DNA of 64,000 nucleotides from Massilia sp. ZL223 (GCF_018119395.1 NZ_JAGPWD010000017.1:34999-98998); one strand, 5' to 3'. Numbered from the stretch's first letter, positions 30,398 through 41,536 are shown. The notes: generated from the letters alone by a model not told the origin. Program-made: numbers and translations.

Positions 30398-30478
30398 TTA
30401 CGCGCGTAGTAGCAGGGCGGCCAGCGATAGTGCGCCGGCAGCAGGTAGGGAAGTCGACAGATGCAGTGGGAAGGACAT
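30398..30478 (-). CDS. Possible leaderless leucine-rich peptide ahead of leuA (26 aa)
   Basis: A 26-codon ORF with 8 leucines (ending SLAALLLRA) starts at 30478, immediately where transcription from the promoter at 30486-30514 should begin. It has no ribosome site, so it would need leaderless translation. It may be a real first leader peptide or a coincidence. It is kept separate from the second leader ORF, which has better translation signals. Confidence 0.35.
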   Translation of the reverse strand: MSFPLHLSTSLPAAGALSLAALLLRA

Positions 30479-30485
30479 AATTTCG

Positions 30486-30514
30486 ACTTTATGGGATGCT
30501 GGACCGTATGTCAA
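30486..30514 (-). promoter_or_regulatory. Sigma-70-type promoter of the leuA leader
   Basis: Read on the minus strand, TTGACA (30509-30514), a 17-base spacer and TAAAGT (30486-30491) form a near-consensus promoter. Transcription should start near 30479, giving a leader of about 325 bases before leuA. Confidence 0.7.
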
Positions 30515-30679
30515 GCGGATAATAGTCGAGTGTGGCGAAGAAAGTATGGGATTTAAAGAAGTTCCCTGGGAAGGCGGCCACGCTGGCGGGGCGCAGATTA
30601 TGCGTGTCTCATGGCCGGGGCATAGGCGGGCAGGGGCGCCGCGTGCTAGCATCTTCGGCAACTTCCTCTGGAGATCTCC

Positions 30680-31780
30680 ATGCGTTGCAAACCCGCCACC
30701 CTGGCCGCCCGCCTGCGTCTGAACCTGATTGGCGCGGCCGCGCTGATGCTGCTGTGTAGCGCGTGTGGCGACGGCATCCCGAAGGACAGGGGCGACGACG
30801 ACGACGATCCTCCGCCGCAGTCGACCGCCATGACCGTCTTTGCGGGAGACGCATCGGTGAACGGCACCATGGACGGCACCGGAACGGCCGCGCGCTTCAA
30901 CAATCCGCGCGGGCTCGCCATCGACGCCGACGGCAACCTCTACGTCGCCGACACGGGCAACGCCACGGTCCGCAAGATCACGCCGGCCGGCGTGGTCACC
31001 ACGATGGCGGGTGCGGCGGGGATGACCGGGACCGCCAACGGCAGCGCCGCCAATGCGCGCTTCGAGAATCCCGTGGCCGTGGCGGTGAACAAGGACGGTA
31101 CGGTGTTCGTCGCCGACAACCGGAATATCCGCAGCATCACGACGGGCGGACAAGTGAGCACCTACTCGACGCTGCCGATCGGAACGGGCGTCGCCCCCGG
31201 CAGCATCCCGGACGTGGCAGCCGGCGCGCTCGCGCTCGACGCCGACGGCAACCTGTTCATCACCAATGCCTATGGCAGCCGCAGGCTGGCTCCCAACAAG
31301 GAATTCGTGATGATGGAGGGCCAGTCGGTGGTGAACGGCCTGTCCGGCACGCGGCAGCTGCTGCCGCGCGGCGTGGCGACCGACGCCAACGGCAACACCT
31401 ACCTGTACGACCTGGACGGGAGGATCAGCAAGTGGGCGCTGACTTCTTTCAATACGATGACCCTCACGGGGCTGGCGGGCGCGCCGGGCACCAAGGGTGC
31501 GGCGAACGGCACCGGCACGGCCGCCCGCTTCGAGCAGGTGGTGGGGCTGACCGTGGACCCGAAAGGGAACGTGTACGCTGCCGACACTACCAACAACCTG
31601 GTGCGCAAGATCACGCCGGCCGGCGTCGTCACGACCCTGGCGGGCACGACGCGGGCCAATGTCCTGACCCCCGGCGGACTGCCGGGCAGCCTGGCCGAGG
31701 TCCGCGGCATCGTCACCGACGGCAAGGGCAATCTCTACGTCACGTCCGGCAACGCCATCGTCAAGATCGTCCTGCCCTGA
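30680..31780 (+). CDS. NHL-repeat lipoprotein
   Basis: A 366-residue surface or periplasmic lipoprotein. The N-terminus has a lipoprotein signal (GAAALMLLCSACGD, lipobox CSAC), then an Asp/Pro-rich linker. It is followed by about five NHL-type beta-propeller repeats, recognisable by recurrent segments such as NPRGLAIDADGNLYVADTGN, ALDADGNLFITNAYG and GLTVDPKGNVYAADTTNN. The near-duplicated phrase VRKITPAGVVTT occurs twice. NHL propellers bind proteins, RNA or ligands; no enzymatic residues are evident. The start at 30680 has a GGAG ribosome site. It is divergent from leuA and convergent with the putative protease gene, 4 bases apart. Confidence 0.85.
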   Translation: MRCKPATLAARLRLNLIGAAALMLLCSACGDGIPKDRGDDDDDPPPQSTAMTVFAGDASVNGTMDGTGTAARFNNPRGLAIDADGNLYVADTGNATVRKITPAGVVTTMAGAAGMTGTANGSAANARFENPVAVAVNKDGTVFVADNRNIRSITTGGQVSTYSTLPIGTGVAPGSIPDVAAGALALDADGNLFITNAYGSRRLAPNKEFVMMEGQSVVNGLSGTRQLLPRGVATDANGNTYLYDLDGRISKWALTSFNTMTLTGLAGAPGTKGAANGTGTAARFEQVVGLTVDPKGNVYAADTTNNLVRKITPAGVVTTLAGTTRANVLTPGGLPGSLAEVRGIVTDGKGNLYVTSGNAIVKIVLP

Positions 31781-31784
31781 GCGT

Positions 31785-32855
31785 TCACAGCGCGCGCACC
31801 GCGCGCACGAACTCGTCGCTGAACTTCGGCAGTTTGGCGTCCTGCTGCGCCAGCTCCTGGTAGCGCAGCAGGAACTGCTTGGGCTCTCCCTTCAGGAGCG
31901 CGAACACCGCCGCCTTGCCGTCGTGACGCTCGATGGTGCTGGCCATGATCCAGCCCAGGTCGTAGGCCGGCTCGTCGAAGGTGCCGTAGAACAGCAGCCC
32001 GTAAATCGCTTCGTAGCCATGCTCGTCGCGCGGCGGATTGGCCAGCAGCCGCAGGCCGATCGTCTCGACCATGGTCACGATGCCGTCCATGCGTTTGGTG
32101 TTGCGCTCGATGCGCGTCTTGCTGCGCGTCGAGTAGCCGTTCGCGGGACGGTCGGCCAGCGGATGGGTGAACAGTTCCGCGGTCCCTTCCTGCAGCAGGT
32201 CGTTGAGCAGCCGGCGGGCCCAGACCGGGCCGAGGCTTGACGCCGCCGTGTCCGCCGAGGGGCGCGGCGCCGGGGGCATCACATACGCCTGCACGCCGTG
32301 GAACAGCTCGTGCGAAACCAGTTCCGCCAGATCCTGGGTGCTCGCTTCGGCCATGCGCGCCAGGTTCACGTAGACATCGTTCGGGGTCTCGTCCAGGGTG
32401 AAGCCGCCCGCATTGCCGCCGAAGATGAAATAGACCCGCAAGCGGCCGGCGAACTGGGCGGGCACATATTGCTTGAGCATGCGCGTGACTTCGTTCGCCA
32501 GCGGTGCATAGCCCTCATCGGCCAGGCGATCGCGGATCCGCTCGGCCGCTGCTTTCGTCTTCGGGTTCGCGGACAGTTCGCGCAGGTGGACGATCAGCTC
32601 GTCCATGCTCTTGAGCTTCATCTTCTTGACCATCGCCGCGCTGGCCGGATGGGCGCGGATCGCGGCGATCGCCGCATCGCTGAACTGGCCTGCCGCGACC
32701 GACTGGCTGACCAGCCGGGCCAATTCGTAGTCGAAGACGAATTCCAGGCCGCCCAGGGTGCGCGCCTGGCTGGCTTGCGCCGGGCTGGCGGCATGTGCGG
32801 AGGGCAGGGCGAGAAGGGGAATGCTGAACAGGGCTGCGAGCATGGCGGACTTCAT
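31785..32855 (-). CDS. Putative secreted zinc-dependent protease (DUF5700-like)
   Basis: A 356-residue protein with a Sec signal peptide (LAALFSIPLLALPSAHA). The gluzincin-type metal site is visible: His182 and His186 in SHELFHG, and a downstream glutamate in QEGTAELF (Glu223 or Glu227) as probable third ligand. This agrees with proteins I recall as DUF5700 putative Zn-dependent proteases. The N-terminal 140 residues are helical, without a recognised domain. It is monocistronic, and the substrate is unknown. Confidence 0.72.
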   Translation of the reverse strand: MKSAMLAALFSIPLLALPSAHAASPAQASQARTLGGLEFVFDYELARLVSQSVAAGQFSDAAIAAIRAHPASAAMVKKMKLKSMDELIVHLRELSANPKTKAAAERIRDRLADEGYAPLANEVTRMLKQYVPAQFAGRLRVYFIFGGNAGGFTLDETPNDVYVNLARMAEASTQDLAELVSHELFHGVQAYVMPPAPRPSADTAASSLGPVWARRLLNDLLQEGTAELFTHPLADRPANGYSTRSKTRIERNTKRMDGIVTMVETIGLRLLANPPRDEHGYEAIYGLLFYGTFDEPAYDLGWIMASTIERHDGKAAVFALLKGEPKQFLLRYQELAQQDAKLPKFSDEFVRAVRAL

Positions 32856-33003
32856 GTGTCTCCTCGAATCGGATCGGTGCGGGCGATTGTAGAGAAAGGC
32901 TCATCAATAGTGAATATCTGCATGTCATGATAAGCAGCTCAATACATCGATTCGTGAATGGCCCTTAATGGAGAGATATCGGTCCGATACTGGAACATGG
33001 CGC

Positions 33004-33339
33004 ATGAAGAAAAAGATATCGGCGCTATTCATCTCCCTGATTATCGCGCCACCCCTGCCGGCAACCGAGCAAATGCCCGAGGACGTGCAGGATTTTATCG
33101 AACAGAGGGACACGTGCGATCGGTTTCGTGGAGAGCTTCCTGATCCGGAAGAGCACGAACGAATGAGAGAGGTAAATCTGCAGCTCAAGAAATTCTGCAG
33201 AGGCAGTGACCGGAAGCTGGCTTCACTGAAGAAGAAGTACAGGAGCAGCGCCGCCGTTCAACGACGATTGGCACAATATGAACCGCAGATCGAATCAGAA
33301 CGCCGGTCGTCTGAGGGAAAGACGCTCATTCAGGAGTAA
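33004..33339 (+). CDS. Small secreted hypothetical protein, 111 aa
   Basis: The start at 33004 gives a signal peptide (MKKKISALFISLIIAPPLPA) and a mature domain with three cysteines, DTCDRFRGE and KKFCRGSD around a helical stretch, ending in a Lys/Arg-rich helix (LASLKKKY, RRLAQYEPQIE). I recall similar small periplasmic proteins with an N-terminal PEDVQDFIEQRD-like segment in other betaproteobacteria and Acinetobacter, with no known function. An in-frame start at 32968 would place residues before the signal peptide and is rejected. GC content is lower than in its neighbours. Confidence 0.7.
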   Translation: MKKKISALFISLIIAPPLPATEQMPEDVQDFIEQRDTCDRFRGELPDPEEHERMREVNLQLKKFCRGSDRKLASLKKKYRSSAAVQRRLAQYEPQIESERRSSEGKTLIQE

Positions 33340-33412
33340 AGGGCATTGCATTCCAGCCGGGGCCGCATGGGGCGATCATGCGGCCCCGGCGTCTGATGGG
33401 GATGCTGAATTA

Positions 33413-33850
33413 TTAAGTCGCCATTACGACAGCTTGGCTGCCATACGTGACAACGCGGCCGCCATGTTCGCGCTGCCAGGTCTGCGCAGACGGCAAGTCT
33501 GAAAACCAGATGTGCTCGTAATCGCCGAAGGCGCCCAGGTCCAGTCGGAAGCGGTCCAGCATCTCCGCCGGCTGGCGCTCGATATCGCGCTTGCACGCGT
33601 CCCAGCTGTCGTAACCCAGCTCGATCGCGAGGGTGCGGAACATGTGCTTGAGCTGCAGGGTCTCGCGCACATGATAGAGCTCGGTCACGCGCTCGACCGG
33701 AACTGCGCGCGCCGCATGCACGCGGCGCACGACGGGCAGGGCTTTGCTGGGCTGCTCCGATCGCGCTGCGCGCAGCATGAGGCGCGCGTAGCGACGCAGG
33801 AAGTCGGTGTTGGTCTCGGGAGAGGCCGATGGATGGGATGGCGAGTGCAT
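33413..33850 (-). CDS. Hypothetical protein, 145 aa
   Basis: I do not recognise the family. The central motif LAIELGYDSWDACKRDIE resembles a short helical motif common in unrelated proteins (LA-x-E-x-G-x-x-SW). The C-terminal part (YEHIWFSDLPSAQTWQREHG) looks like a small alpha/beta domain. The frame is open for 116 codons upstream, but the ATG at 33850 has a ribosome site (AAAAGGA, 8 bases before) and begins MHSPSHPSASPE. There is no signal peptide. It is alone on its strand. Confidence 0.65.
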   Translation of the reverse strand: MHSPSHPSASPETNTDFLRRYARLMLRAARSEQPSKALPVVRRVHAARAVPVERVTELYHVRETLQLKHMFRTLAIELGYDSWDACKRDIERQPAEMLDRFRLDLGAFGDYEHIWFSDLPSAQTWQREHGGRVVTYGSQAVVMAT

Positions 33851-34127
33851 ACCAGATTCCTTTTCACATTGCATACCGTTCTCGCTGCGGCATCCATGAT
33901 TGGAAGGTATGAACCTAAAACGAACGTAGTGGACAACGTTGGCAGGTGCGCTGGCTTTCGCGAGAGTGGGCGTCCTGCTCAGCCCAGGCGGAATCCTAGC
34001 ACGGAAAGCGGGCTTGTGGACGCCTTCATATTGTGTGTGGTGTGACTGGACGGCAGTCGTGCGCCGCCGCGCCGCGCGGGGCGTATAGTGAAGGAATCTG
34101 ACCACCCTGGCCAGACAGGGAGGCATC

Positions 34128-34379
34128 ATGAACGATTCGTCGCCGCAGTCCACCTTCCATGGTTTGCCGCTTTCAGCCGAGCAAGACCGGCAGATCACGT
34201 CTTACATCCACCGCCAGCAAAAGGCGAACCAGCCATGGGATACGGCAGAGCTGCAGGCCATGCTTGCCGACATGCTCGACCCGCCCGAAACGGTGCCCGA
34301 AGACAGCGCCGAGCTGAACCAGTCCATCGAAGCGGAACAGGCGACCGCCACCCATGAAGAGCCCAGCCAATTGATGTAA
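34128..34379 (+). CDS. Small acidic hypothetical protein, 83 aa
   Basis: Strong ribosome site (AGGGAGGC) before the ATG at 34128. The product is acidic and hydrophilic, ending in a Glu/Ala/Thr-rich tail (SIEAEQATATHEEPSQ). No domain is recognised. The next gene downstream is infA after a long untranslated space. Confidence 0.65.
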   Translation: MNDSSPQSTFHGLPLSAEQDRQITSYIHRQQKANQPWDTAELQAMLADMLDPPETVPEDSAELNQSIEAEQATATHEEPSQLM

Positions 34380-34502
34380 GCAATTGTTGGGTTTTGTGCG
34401 GCGAGGAGTCATTGCTGCTATACTGGCGGTACTACTCATAGCTCCAGCACGCACCTGACGTGCGCGTTCGAGCAACGACCTGCACGCATCACTTGAAACG
34501 AC

Positions 34503-34525
34503 GTCCGCGGCATGCGGACTGTTTT
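34503..34525 (+). terminator. Terminator-like hairpin in the leader of infA
   Basis: GTCCGC (34503-34508) pairs with GCGGAC (34514-34519) around a 5-base loop and is followed by TGTTTTC. It lies about 125 bases before infA and about 80 bases after a -10-like TATACT (34419-34424), so it could be an attenuator in the infA leader. The stem is only 6 bp. Confidence 0.45.
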
Positions 34526-34647
34526 CTCCTCCTCCTGTGCTCCCGGCCAGGCCCTTTCACTTCGCGACCTGCATTGGCTCGCGACGCATTCCGCAATGTC
34601 CCTGGAACGTGCCCGCGCACGCTCCCTCAACGCTATTGGAGAGCCGC

Positions 34648-34914
34648 ATGGCAAAAGAAGAACTGATTGAAATGAATGGCCTGGTATCCGAAGTCCTGCC
34701 CGAGATGCGCTTCCGCGTCGACCTCGACAATGGACACAAGATGATCGCCTATACCGCAGGCCGCATGAAGAAGAACCACATCCGCATCCTGGCCGGCGAC
34801 CGCGTGACACTGGAGTTGTCGCCTTACGACCTGAACAAGGGCAGGATCGTGTTCCGCCATATCGAGAACCGTGGCCCGTCCGGCCCGCGCAGCGGTCCCC
34901 CGCGCCGTCGTTAA
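34648..34914 (+). CDS. infA: Translation initiation factor IF-1, second-copy type
   Basis: Binds the 30S A site during initiation. The S1/OB-fold core runs [20 protein letters not shown] through [20 protein letters not shown], as in all IF-1 proteins. At 88 residues it is longer than the standard 72 because of a Gly/Pro/Arg-rich tail ([15 protein letters not shown]). It is not within a ribosomal-protein cluster. Betaproteobacteria often carry two infA genes, and the lone longer copy is the type seen here. The ATG at 34648 follows a weak ribosome site. The long 5' leader with a hairpin suggests post-transcriptional control. Confidence 0.93.
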   Translation: MAKEELIEMNGLVSEVLPEMRFRVDLDNGHKMIAYTAGRMKKNHIRILAGDRVTLELSPYDLNKGRIVFRHIENRGPSGPRSGPPRRR

Positions 34915-35149
34915 ATCTCGCCGCGGGGCCCTCGCGGCCTCCCGAATCGCTTGATCTGGCGTGCGCGCCCGCGCTGAAAAACGCGCATACTGTGCATGGC
35001 CGCCGCCAGCGCGGCCGCATCCGCGGTAGCCATCACGCTGGCCTTTCATGCGATCGCCGTCCGGCGCAAGTCCGGATGGCGCAGTACCACGGGACGGCAC
35101 GCAGTGCCTACGGTGCACGCGCGACGCCGATCCGCACGAGGAGAAGGCG

Positions 35150-36331
35150 ATGACAGAGTTCTTGCGTTTCCTGGACACCGGCATCACGCACGCATCGTGG
35201 ATCGGCATTGTCGCCTACACGCTGGTGGCGACCCACATCACCATCATCGCCGTCACCGTCTACCTTCACCGCCACCAGGCGCACCGCGCCCTCACCCTTC
35301 ATCCCATCGCGAGCCACTTCTTCCGCTTCTGGCTGTGGCTCACCACGGGTATGGTCACACGCGAATGGGTCGCCATCCACCGCAAGCACCATGCGTTCTG
35401 CGAGCGCGAGGGCGACCCGCACAGTCCGCGCCTGGTGGGCCTGCGCACCGTGCTCCTGCGCGGCACCGAACTCTATCGCACCGCCAGTCGCGACAAGCCT
35501 GCGATCGACCGCTATGCGGCCGGCTGTCCCGACGACTGGATCGAGCGCAATCTGTATAGCCGCTGGACCTGGCAGGGCGTGGGCGTGCTGCTGATCCTCG
35601 ATGTGGCGCTGTTCGGCGTGATCGGCCTGTCGGTCTGGGGAATCCAGATGCTGTGGATTCCGATGCTCGCGGCTGGCGTCATCAACGGGGCCGGGCACGC
35701 GATCGGCTACCGCAATTTCGATTGCGCGGAAGCCGCGACCAACATCGTGCCGATCGGCCTCCTGATCGGCGGCGAGGAACTGCACAACAACCACCACACC
35801 TTTGCCAGCTCGGCCAAGATGTCGGTGAAATGGTACGAGTTCGACGCGGGCTGGATGTACATCCGGCTCCTGCAGTGTCTCGGCCTGGCGAAGGCCAGGC
35901 CGGTGCCGGTGGCGCCGCGCATTCGTTACAAGCATACGGAAGTGGACGACCACACCTTGCGCGCGGTGCTCGCCAATCGCGCACGTGTGATGGCTGCGCT
36001 GTCGCAGCGCCTGGCGCCGGTCTGGAACCGCGAATTGCGCAACATGCCACTCCCTGCCGGGATCAGCCGCCGCATGGCGCTGCGCCTGCTTGCGCGCGAC
36101 CCGGGCTACCTGGACGCGGACGAACAATCCAAGCTCAGCATGCTGCTGGGCGCCAGCGAAAGACTGCGCCACGTCCAGGCCTTGCGTGTGCAGCTGGCGG
36201 CATTGTGGCAGCGCTCGCTCGCCACCGAGGATCAATTGCGCGAAGCCCTGTCCGGATGGTGCGCCCGCGCGACCAGGGCGATGTGCCCGCAGCTGCGTTC
36301 CTTTGCGCGCGAGCTGCGCGCCTATGCCTGA
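35150..36331 (+). CDS. Membrane fatty-acid (acyl-CoA/acyl-lipid) desaturase
   Basis: A 393-residue di-iron membrane desaturase that introduces a cis double bond into fatty acyl chains. The three histidine boxes are visible: HRHQAHR (first), HRKHHAF (second) and HNNHHTF (third). Four hydrophobic helices surround them. The C-terminal 130 residues are a helical, Arg/Gln/Leu-rich extension (ALRVQLAALWQRSLATEDQL) beyond the desaturase core. The start at 35150 has a good ribosome site (AGGAGAAGG). It is transcribed alone and ends close to a convergent gene. Regiospecificity (delta-9 is likely) is inferred. Confidence 0.87.
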   Translation: MTEFLRFLDTGITHASWIGIVAYTLVATHITIIAVTVYLHRHQAHRALTLHPIASHFFRFWLWLTTGMVTREWVAIHRKHHAFCEREGDPHSPRLVGLRTVLLRGTELYRTASRDKPAIDRYAAGCPDDWIERNLYSRWTWQGVGVLLILDVALFGVIGLSVWGIQMLWIPMLAAGVINGAGHAIGYRNFDCAEAATNIVPIGLLIGGEELHNNHHTFASSAKMSVKWYEFDAGWMYIRLLQCLGLAKARPVPVAPRIRYKHTEVDDHTLRAVLANRARVMAALSQRLAPVWNRELRNMPLPAGISRRMALRLLARDPGYLDADEQSKLSMLLGASERLRHVQALRVQLAALWQRSLATEDQLREALSGWCARATRAMCPQLRSFARELRAYA

Positions 36332-36341
36332 GCCGGCATTG

Positions 36342-36881
36342 CTAGTGTCCGATGGCGGCAATCGCCACGCCCTGAGCGACGCTTGTAGTGCTGGTGGTGA
36401 CGGTGAGCGAGAACAGGGGCTTGGCCTGCGAATCGTCCTTGATCCATTCATAGGCCACGGTGCTGTTGACGCTGCCGTTGGCGGTGGCTGAACTGGCCCG
36501 TTTCTTCTCGCTGCGGAAAGGGGCGGGCGCATTGCCGACGACCTTCTCGAACAATTCCTGTGCCGCGGCCGCGGGCACGGTCTTCGCGTACAGCGCGCAC
36601 AGCTTCTTTTCCGTATTGATGACGAGGATGAACTGCCCATGTGGACTGGGCACCATCCAGGCCTTGCCGCTCGAGCCCTTCAGGAACATCGCCGCCTTGT
36701 CGGCCGACAGCTGGGGCGCGGCGCCCAGTTGCTTGCGCAGGCCATCAAAATCGTGCAGGTACTTGATGCAGTGCGAAGCGTAGATATCCATGAACGCCGC
36801 TGCCTGCATATCGGGAGCGGCGACCGCGAGTGTGGGAAGCAGGCTTCCGCCGAGCGTGACGGCGGCTTTTCGAAGTCGCAT
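36342..36881 (-). CDS. Secreted hypothetical protein (NMCC_0638-like), 179 aa
   Basis: Signal peptide LGGSLLPTLAVAAPDMQA is followed by a domain with conserved-looking cysteines in SHCIKYLHDFDG and KKLCALYAK, plus AWMVPSPHGQFILVI. This resembles the small secreted family annotated NMCC_0638 in other proteobacteria, though I cannot confirm it. The function is unknown. The frame is open far upstream; the ATG at 36881 is chosen because the signal peptide starts there (MRLRKAAVTL). Confidence 0.65.
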   Translation of the reverse strand: MRLRKAAVTLGGSLLPTLAVAAPDMQAAAFMDIYASHCIKYLHDFDGLRKQLGAAPQLSADKAAMFLKGSSGKAWMVPSPHGQFILVINTEKKLCALYAKTVPAAAAQELFEKVVGNAPAPFRSEKKRASSATANGSVNSTVAYEWIKDDSQAKPLFSLTVTTSTTSVAQGVAIAAIGH

Positions 36882-37070
36882 GGGGATGGGCTCCGGCTGG
36901 TTGTGGTGAGCCACTATAGCAATATCGTCCACGGATTCCGGGATGCATTCCGGCAATCGAAGCGCCCCTGGGCAGGGTGGGAGCGTGGATCTGTCGTATG
37001 AAAGGCACGTGGTCTTTCGAGAGCTCAATATCTTTCGCCCCTGGAGCGCCTCGTTTGGTAGCATCCTGCA

Positions 37071-38357
37071 ATGAACGATATTTCCGCTAATCAAGTAACC
37101 CCGCCCCGCATCCGTCGTCGTCAAACCCTGGCCCTTGTGCTGCTGGTGGTCACGGGTGTCATCAATTACCTGGACCGTGCCACGCTGGCCGTCGCCAACG
37201 AATACATTCGCGCGGATCTCGACCTCTCGCTCGGCCAGATGGGCCTGCTCCTGTCGGCGTTCTCGTGGAGCTATGCGCTTTGCCAGCTCCCGGTCGGAGC
37301 GCTGGTCGACAAGATCGGTCCGCGCTGGCTGCTCGGCATGGGGCTGGTGCTGTGGTCGCTGGCGCAGGCTGCCGGCGGCCTAGTGTCGACCTTCGGCTGG
37401 TTCGTGCTCGCGCGTATCGTGCTTGGTATCGGCGAAGCGCCACAGTTCCCGGCCGCGGCGCGGGTGGTCAGCAACTGGTTCCCGCTGCGCGCGCGCGGTA
37501 CGCCGACGGGTGTCTACAACTCGGCATCGCCACTGGGCGTCGCGCTCGCGCCGATCTGCCTGACGCCCTTGATCATGGCGACCAGCTGGCATTGGGCCTT
37601 CTTCGTCACCGGCGCGCTTGGCCTGGTGGCTGCTGTGGTCTGGGTGGCCTTTTATCGCGATCCGGTCCGCGAGCGGTTGTCAGATGCCGAGCGTGCCTAC
37701 CTCGACGAGGGCCAATCCACCGAGGCTGCGCCGAAGACCAGCTTTGCGTCCTGGCGCGCCTTGTTCCGGCACCGCGCCACCTGGGGCATGCTGCTCGGCT
37801 TCTTTGGCTCCGTGTACCTCAACTGGGTGTACCTGACCTGGCTGCCGGGCTACTTGCGGACCGAGCGCCATATGGATCTGGCCCAGGCTGGCTTCGCCGC
37901 CTCCATCCCCTTCCTGTGCGGCTTCGCCGGCGCCTTGGTGGCCGGCTGGGCTTCTGATCGTGTCACCCGGCATGCGGAATCGCCGGTGACCGGGCGCCGC
38001 AAGGCGGTGGTGGCGTCGATGCTGGGCATGGTGGCGTTCACGATTCCGGCCGCCCTAGTCGAGAGCAACACGGTGGCCGTGGCCTGCATCTCGATCGTCA
38101 TCTTCCTCGCGAATGCTTCGTCGGCGTGTTCGTGGTCGCTGGCCACGGCGGTGGCGCCTCGCAGCCGCATCGCCTCGCTCGGCGCCATTCAGAACTTCGG
38201 CGGTTTCCTTGGCGGCGCGCTGGCGCCGATCCTGACCGGTTATATCGCGCAGAGCTGGTCGTTTGTCCCCGCGTTGCTGACTGGTGCAGGCATCGCCTTC
38301 CTTGGTGCGATGTCGTATCAATTCCTGGTAGTCCGGCCCATTCCCGAGCAGAACTGA
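37071..38357 (+). CDS. MFS transporter, anion:cation symporter family
   Basis: A 428-residue, 12-helix transporter. The N-terminus INYLDRATLAVANEYI and the family motif GWASDRVTRH, together with IGEAPQFPAAARVVSNWFP, are hallmarks of the ACS family (glucarate, galactonate, hexuronate and tartrate transporters). Predicted to import an organic acid with protons. The start at 37071 gives an N-terminal cytoplasmic tail. It is monocistronic. Its terminator is now separated from the stop codon by an inserted 451-bp element. Confidence 0.88.
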   Translation: MNDISANQVTPPRIRRRQTLALVLLVVTGVINYLDRATLAVANEYIRADLDLSLGQMGLLLSAFSWSYALCQLPVGALVDKIGPRWLLGMGLVLWSLAQAAGGLVSTFGWFVLARIVLGIGEAPQFPAAARVVSNWFPLRARGTPTGVYNSASPLGVALAPICLTPLIMATSWHWAFFVTGALGLVAAVVWVAFYRDPVRERLSDAERAYLDEGQSTEAAPKTSFASWRALFRHRATWGMLLGFFGSVYLNWVYLTWLPGYLRTERHMDLAQAGFAASIPFLCGFAGALVAGWASDRVTRHAESPVTGRRKAVVASMLGMVAFTIPAALVESNTVAVACISIVIFLANASSACSWSLATAVAPRSRIASLGAIQNFGGFLGGALAPILTGYIAQSWSFVPALLTGAGIAFLGAMSYQFLVVRPIPEQN

Positions 38358-38365
38358 AAATAAAA

Positions 38366-38816
38366 GGCGCTGTCACCGTTGAGTGTTGAAGATGCCAATC
38401 GCGGCTCGCAGGAGAGTGTCAGGCGAATCCAAGCGATTTCCATCCAGCGCCCAGCGCCATCCGAGATAGTTGGGAAGGTAGCGAGTGGCTACGCCATGGA
38501 AGCGGGCGAGCCATTTCCGGCAGCGGCGATGGTAGGCGTTGACGTTCTGGACATGGACTGCCCCGCGCACACGCTCGCCGGCGCGCAGGTTGACGGCCTG
38601 GTGAGAGATGCCGGATTCACGCGCAAAATAACGGTCCAGCCCAACCGTCGAACGCAGCACCTGAAGCAGCTGCTCGCGTTGACGCTTGCTTAGGACTGCG
38701 ACCTGTTCCAACAGCTTCTTGAATGTCGAGTCCTTCATCGCTTCCTCCGCCGAGATATGGATCCTCGTTAGACCTCAGCAGTTAAGGAAGATTCAACACT
38801 CAACGGTGACAGCGCC
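38366..38816 (-). mobile_element. Internally deleted IS1595-type element with perfect ends
   Basis: The 451-bp element is bounded by 25-bp perfect terminal inverted repeats (GGCGCTGTCACCGTTGAGTG at the left, its complement ending at 38816). It is flanked by an exact 8-bp target duplication AAATAAAA at 38358-38365 and 38817-38824. Inside is one reading frame that joins the N-terminus and C-terminus of an IS1595-type transposase. An 8-bp duplication suits the IS1595 family. It inserted between the MFS stop codon and the shared terminator. It cannot move by itself but could be moved in trans. Confidence 0.88.
38373..38738 (-). pseudogene. IS1595-family transposase with large internal deletion, 121 aa
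   Basis: The first 30 residues ([20 protein letters not shown]) match the N-terminus of IS1595/ISXO2 transposases. The C-terminal half ([20 protein letters not shown] then [16 protein letters not shown]) matches their last 60 residues. The zinc-ribbon and most of the catalytic DDE domain expected between are missing, leaving 121 of roughly 300 residues. The frame stays open across the deletion, so a short protein could still be made; it lacks at least two catalytic acids. Confidence 0.85.
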
Positions 38817-38821
38817 AAATA

Positions 38822-38848
38822 AAAAGGCCCAGCAGTGCTGGGCCTTTT
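38822..38848. terminator. Bidirectional terminator shared by gyrB and the MFS gene
   Basis: AAAAGGCCCAGCA (38822-38834) and TGCTGGGCCTTTT (38836-38848) form a perfect 13-bp inverted repeat, with A-run and T-run on both sides. It serves gyrB on the minus strand directly. For the MFS gene it is now 465 bases from the stop because of the inserted element. Confidence 0.9.
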
Positions 38849-38866
38849 GCTTGGTAGGGACGACGC

Positions 38867-41504
<2,638 letters not shown>

Positions 41505-41536
41505 AGGTAACAATGTGTCTCGGCCGACGGTATTAC

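Noticed and set aside
34996..35559. 187-codon frame ahead of and over the desaturase gene
   Set aside because: It is mostly an alternate-frame reading of the desaturase, whose three histidine boxes lie in the other frame.
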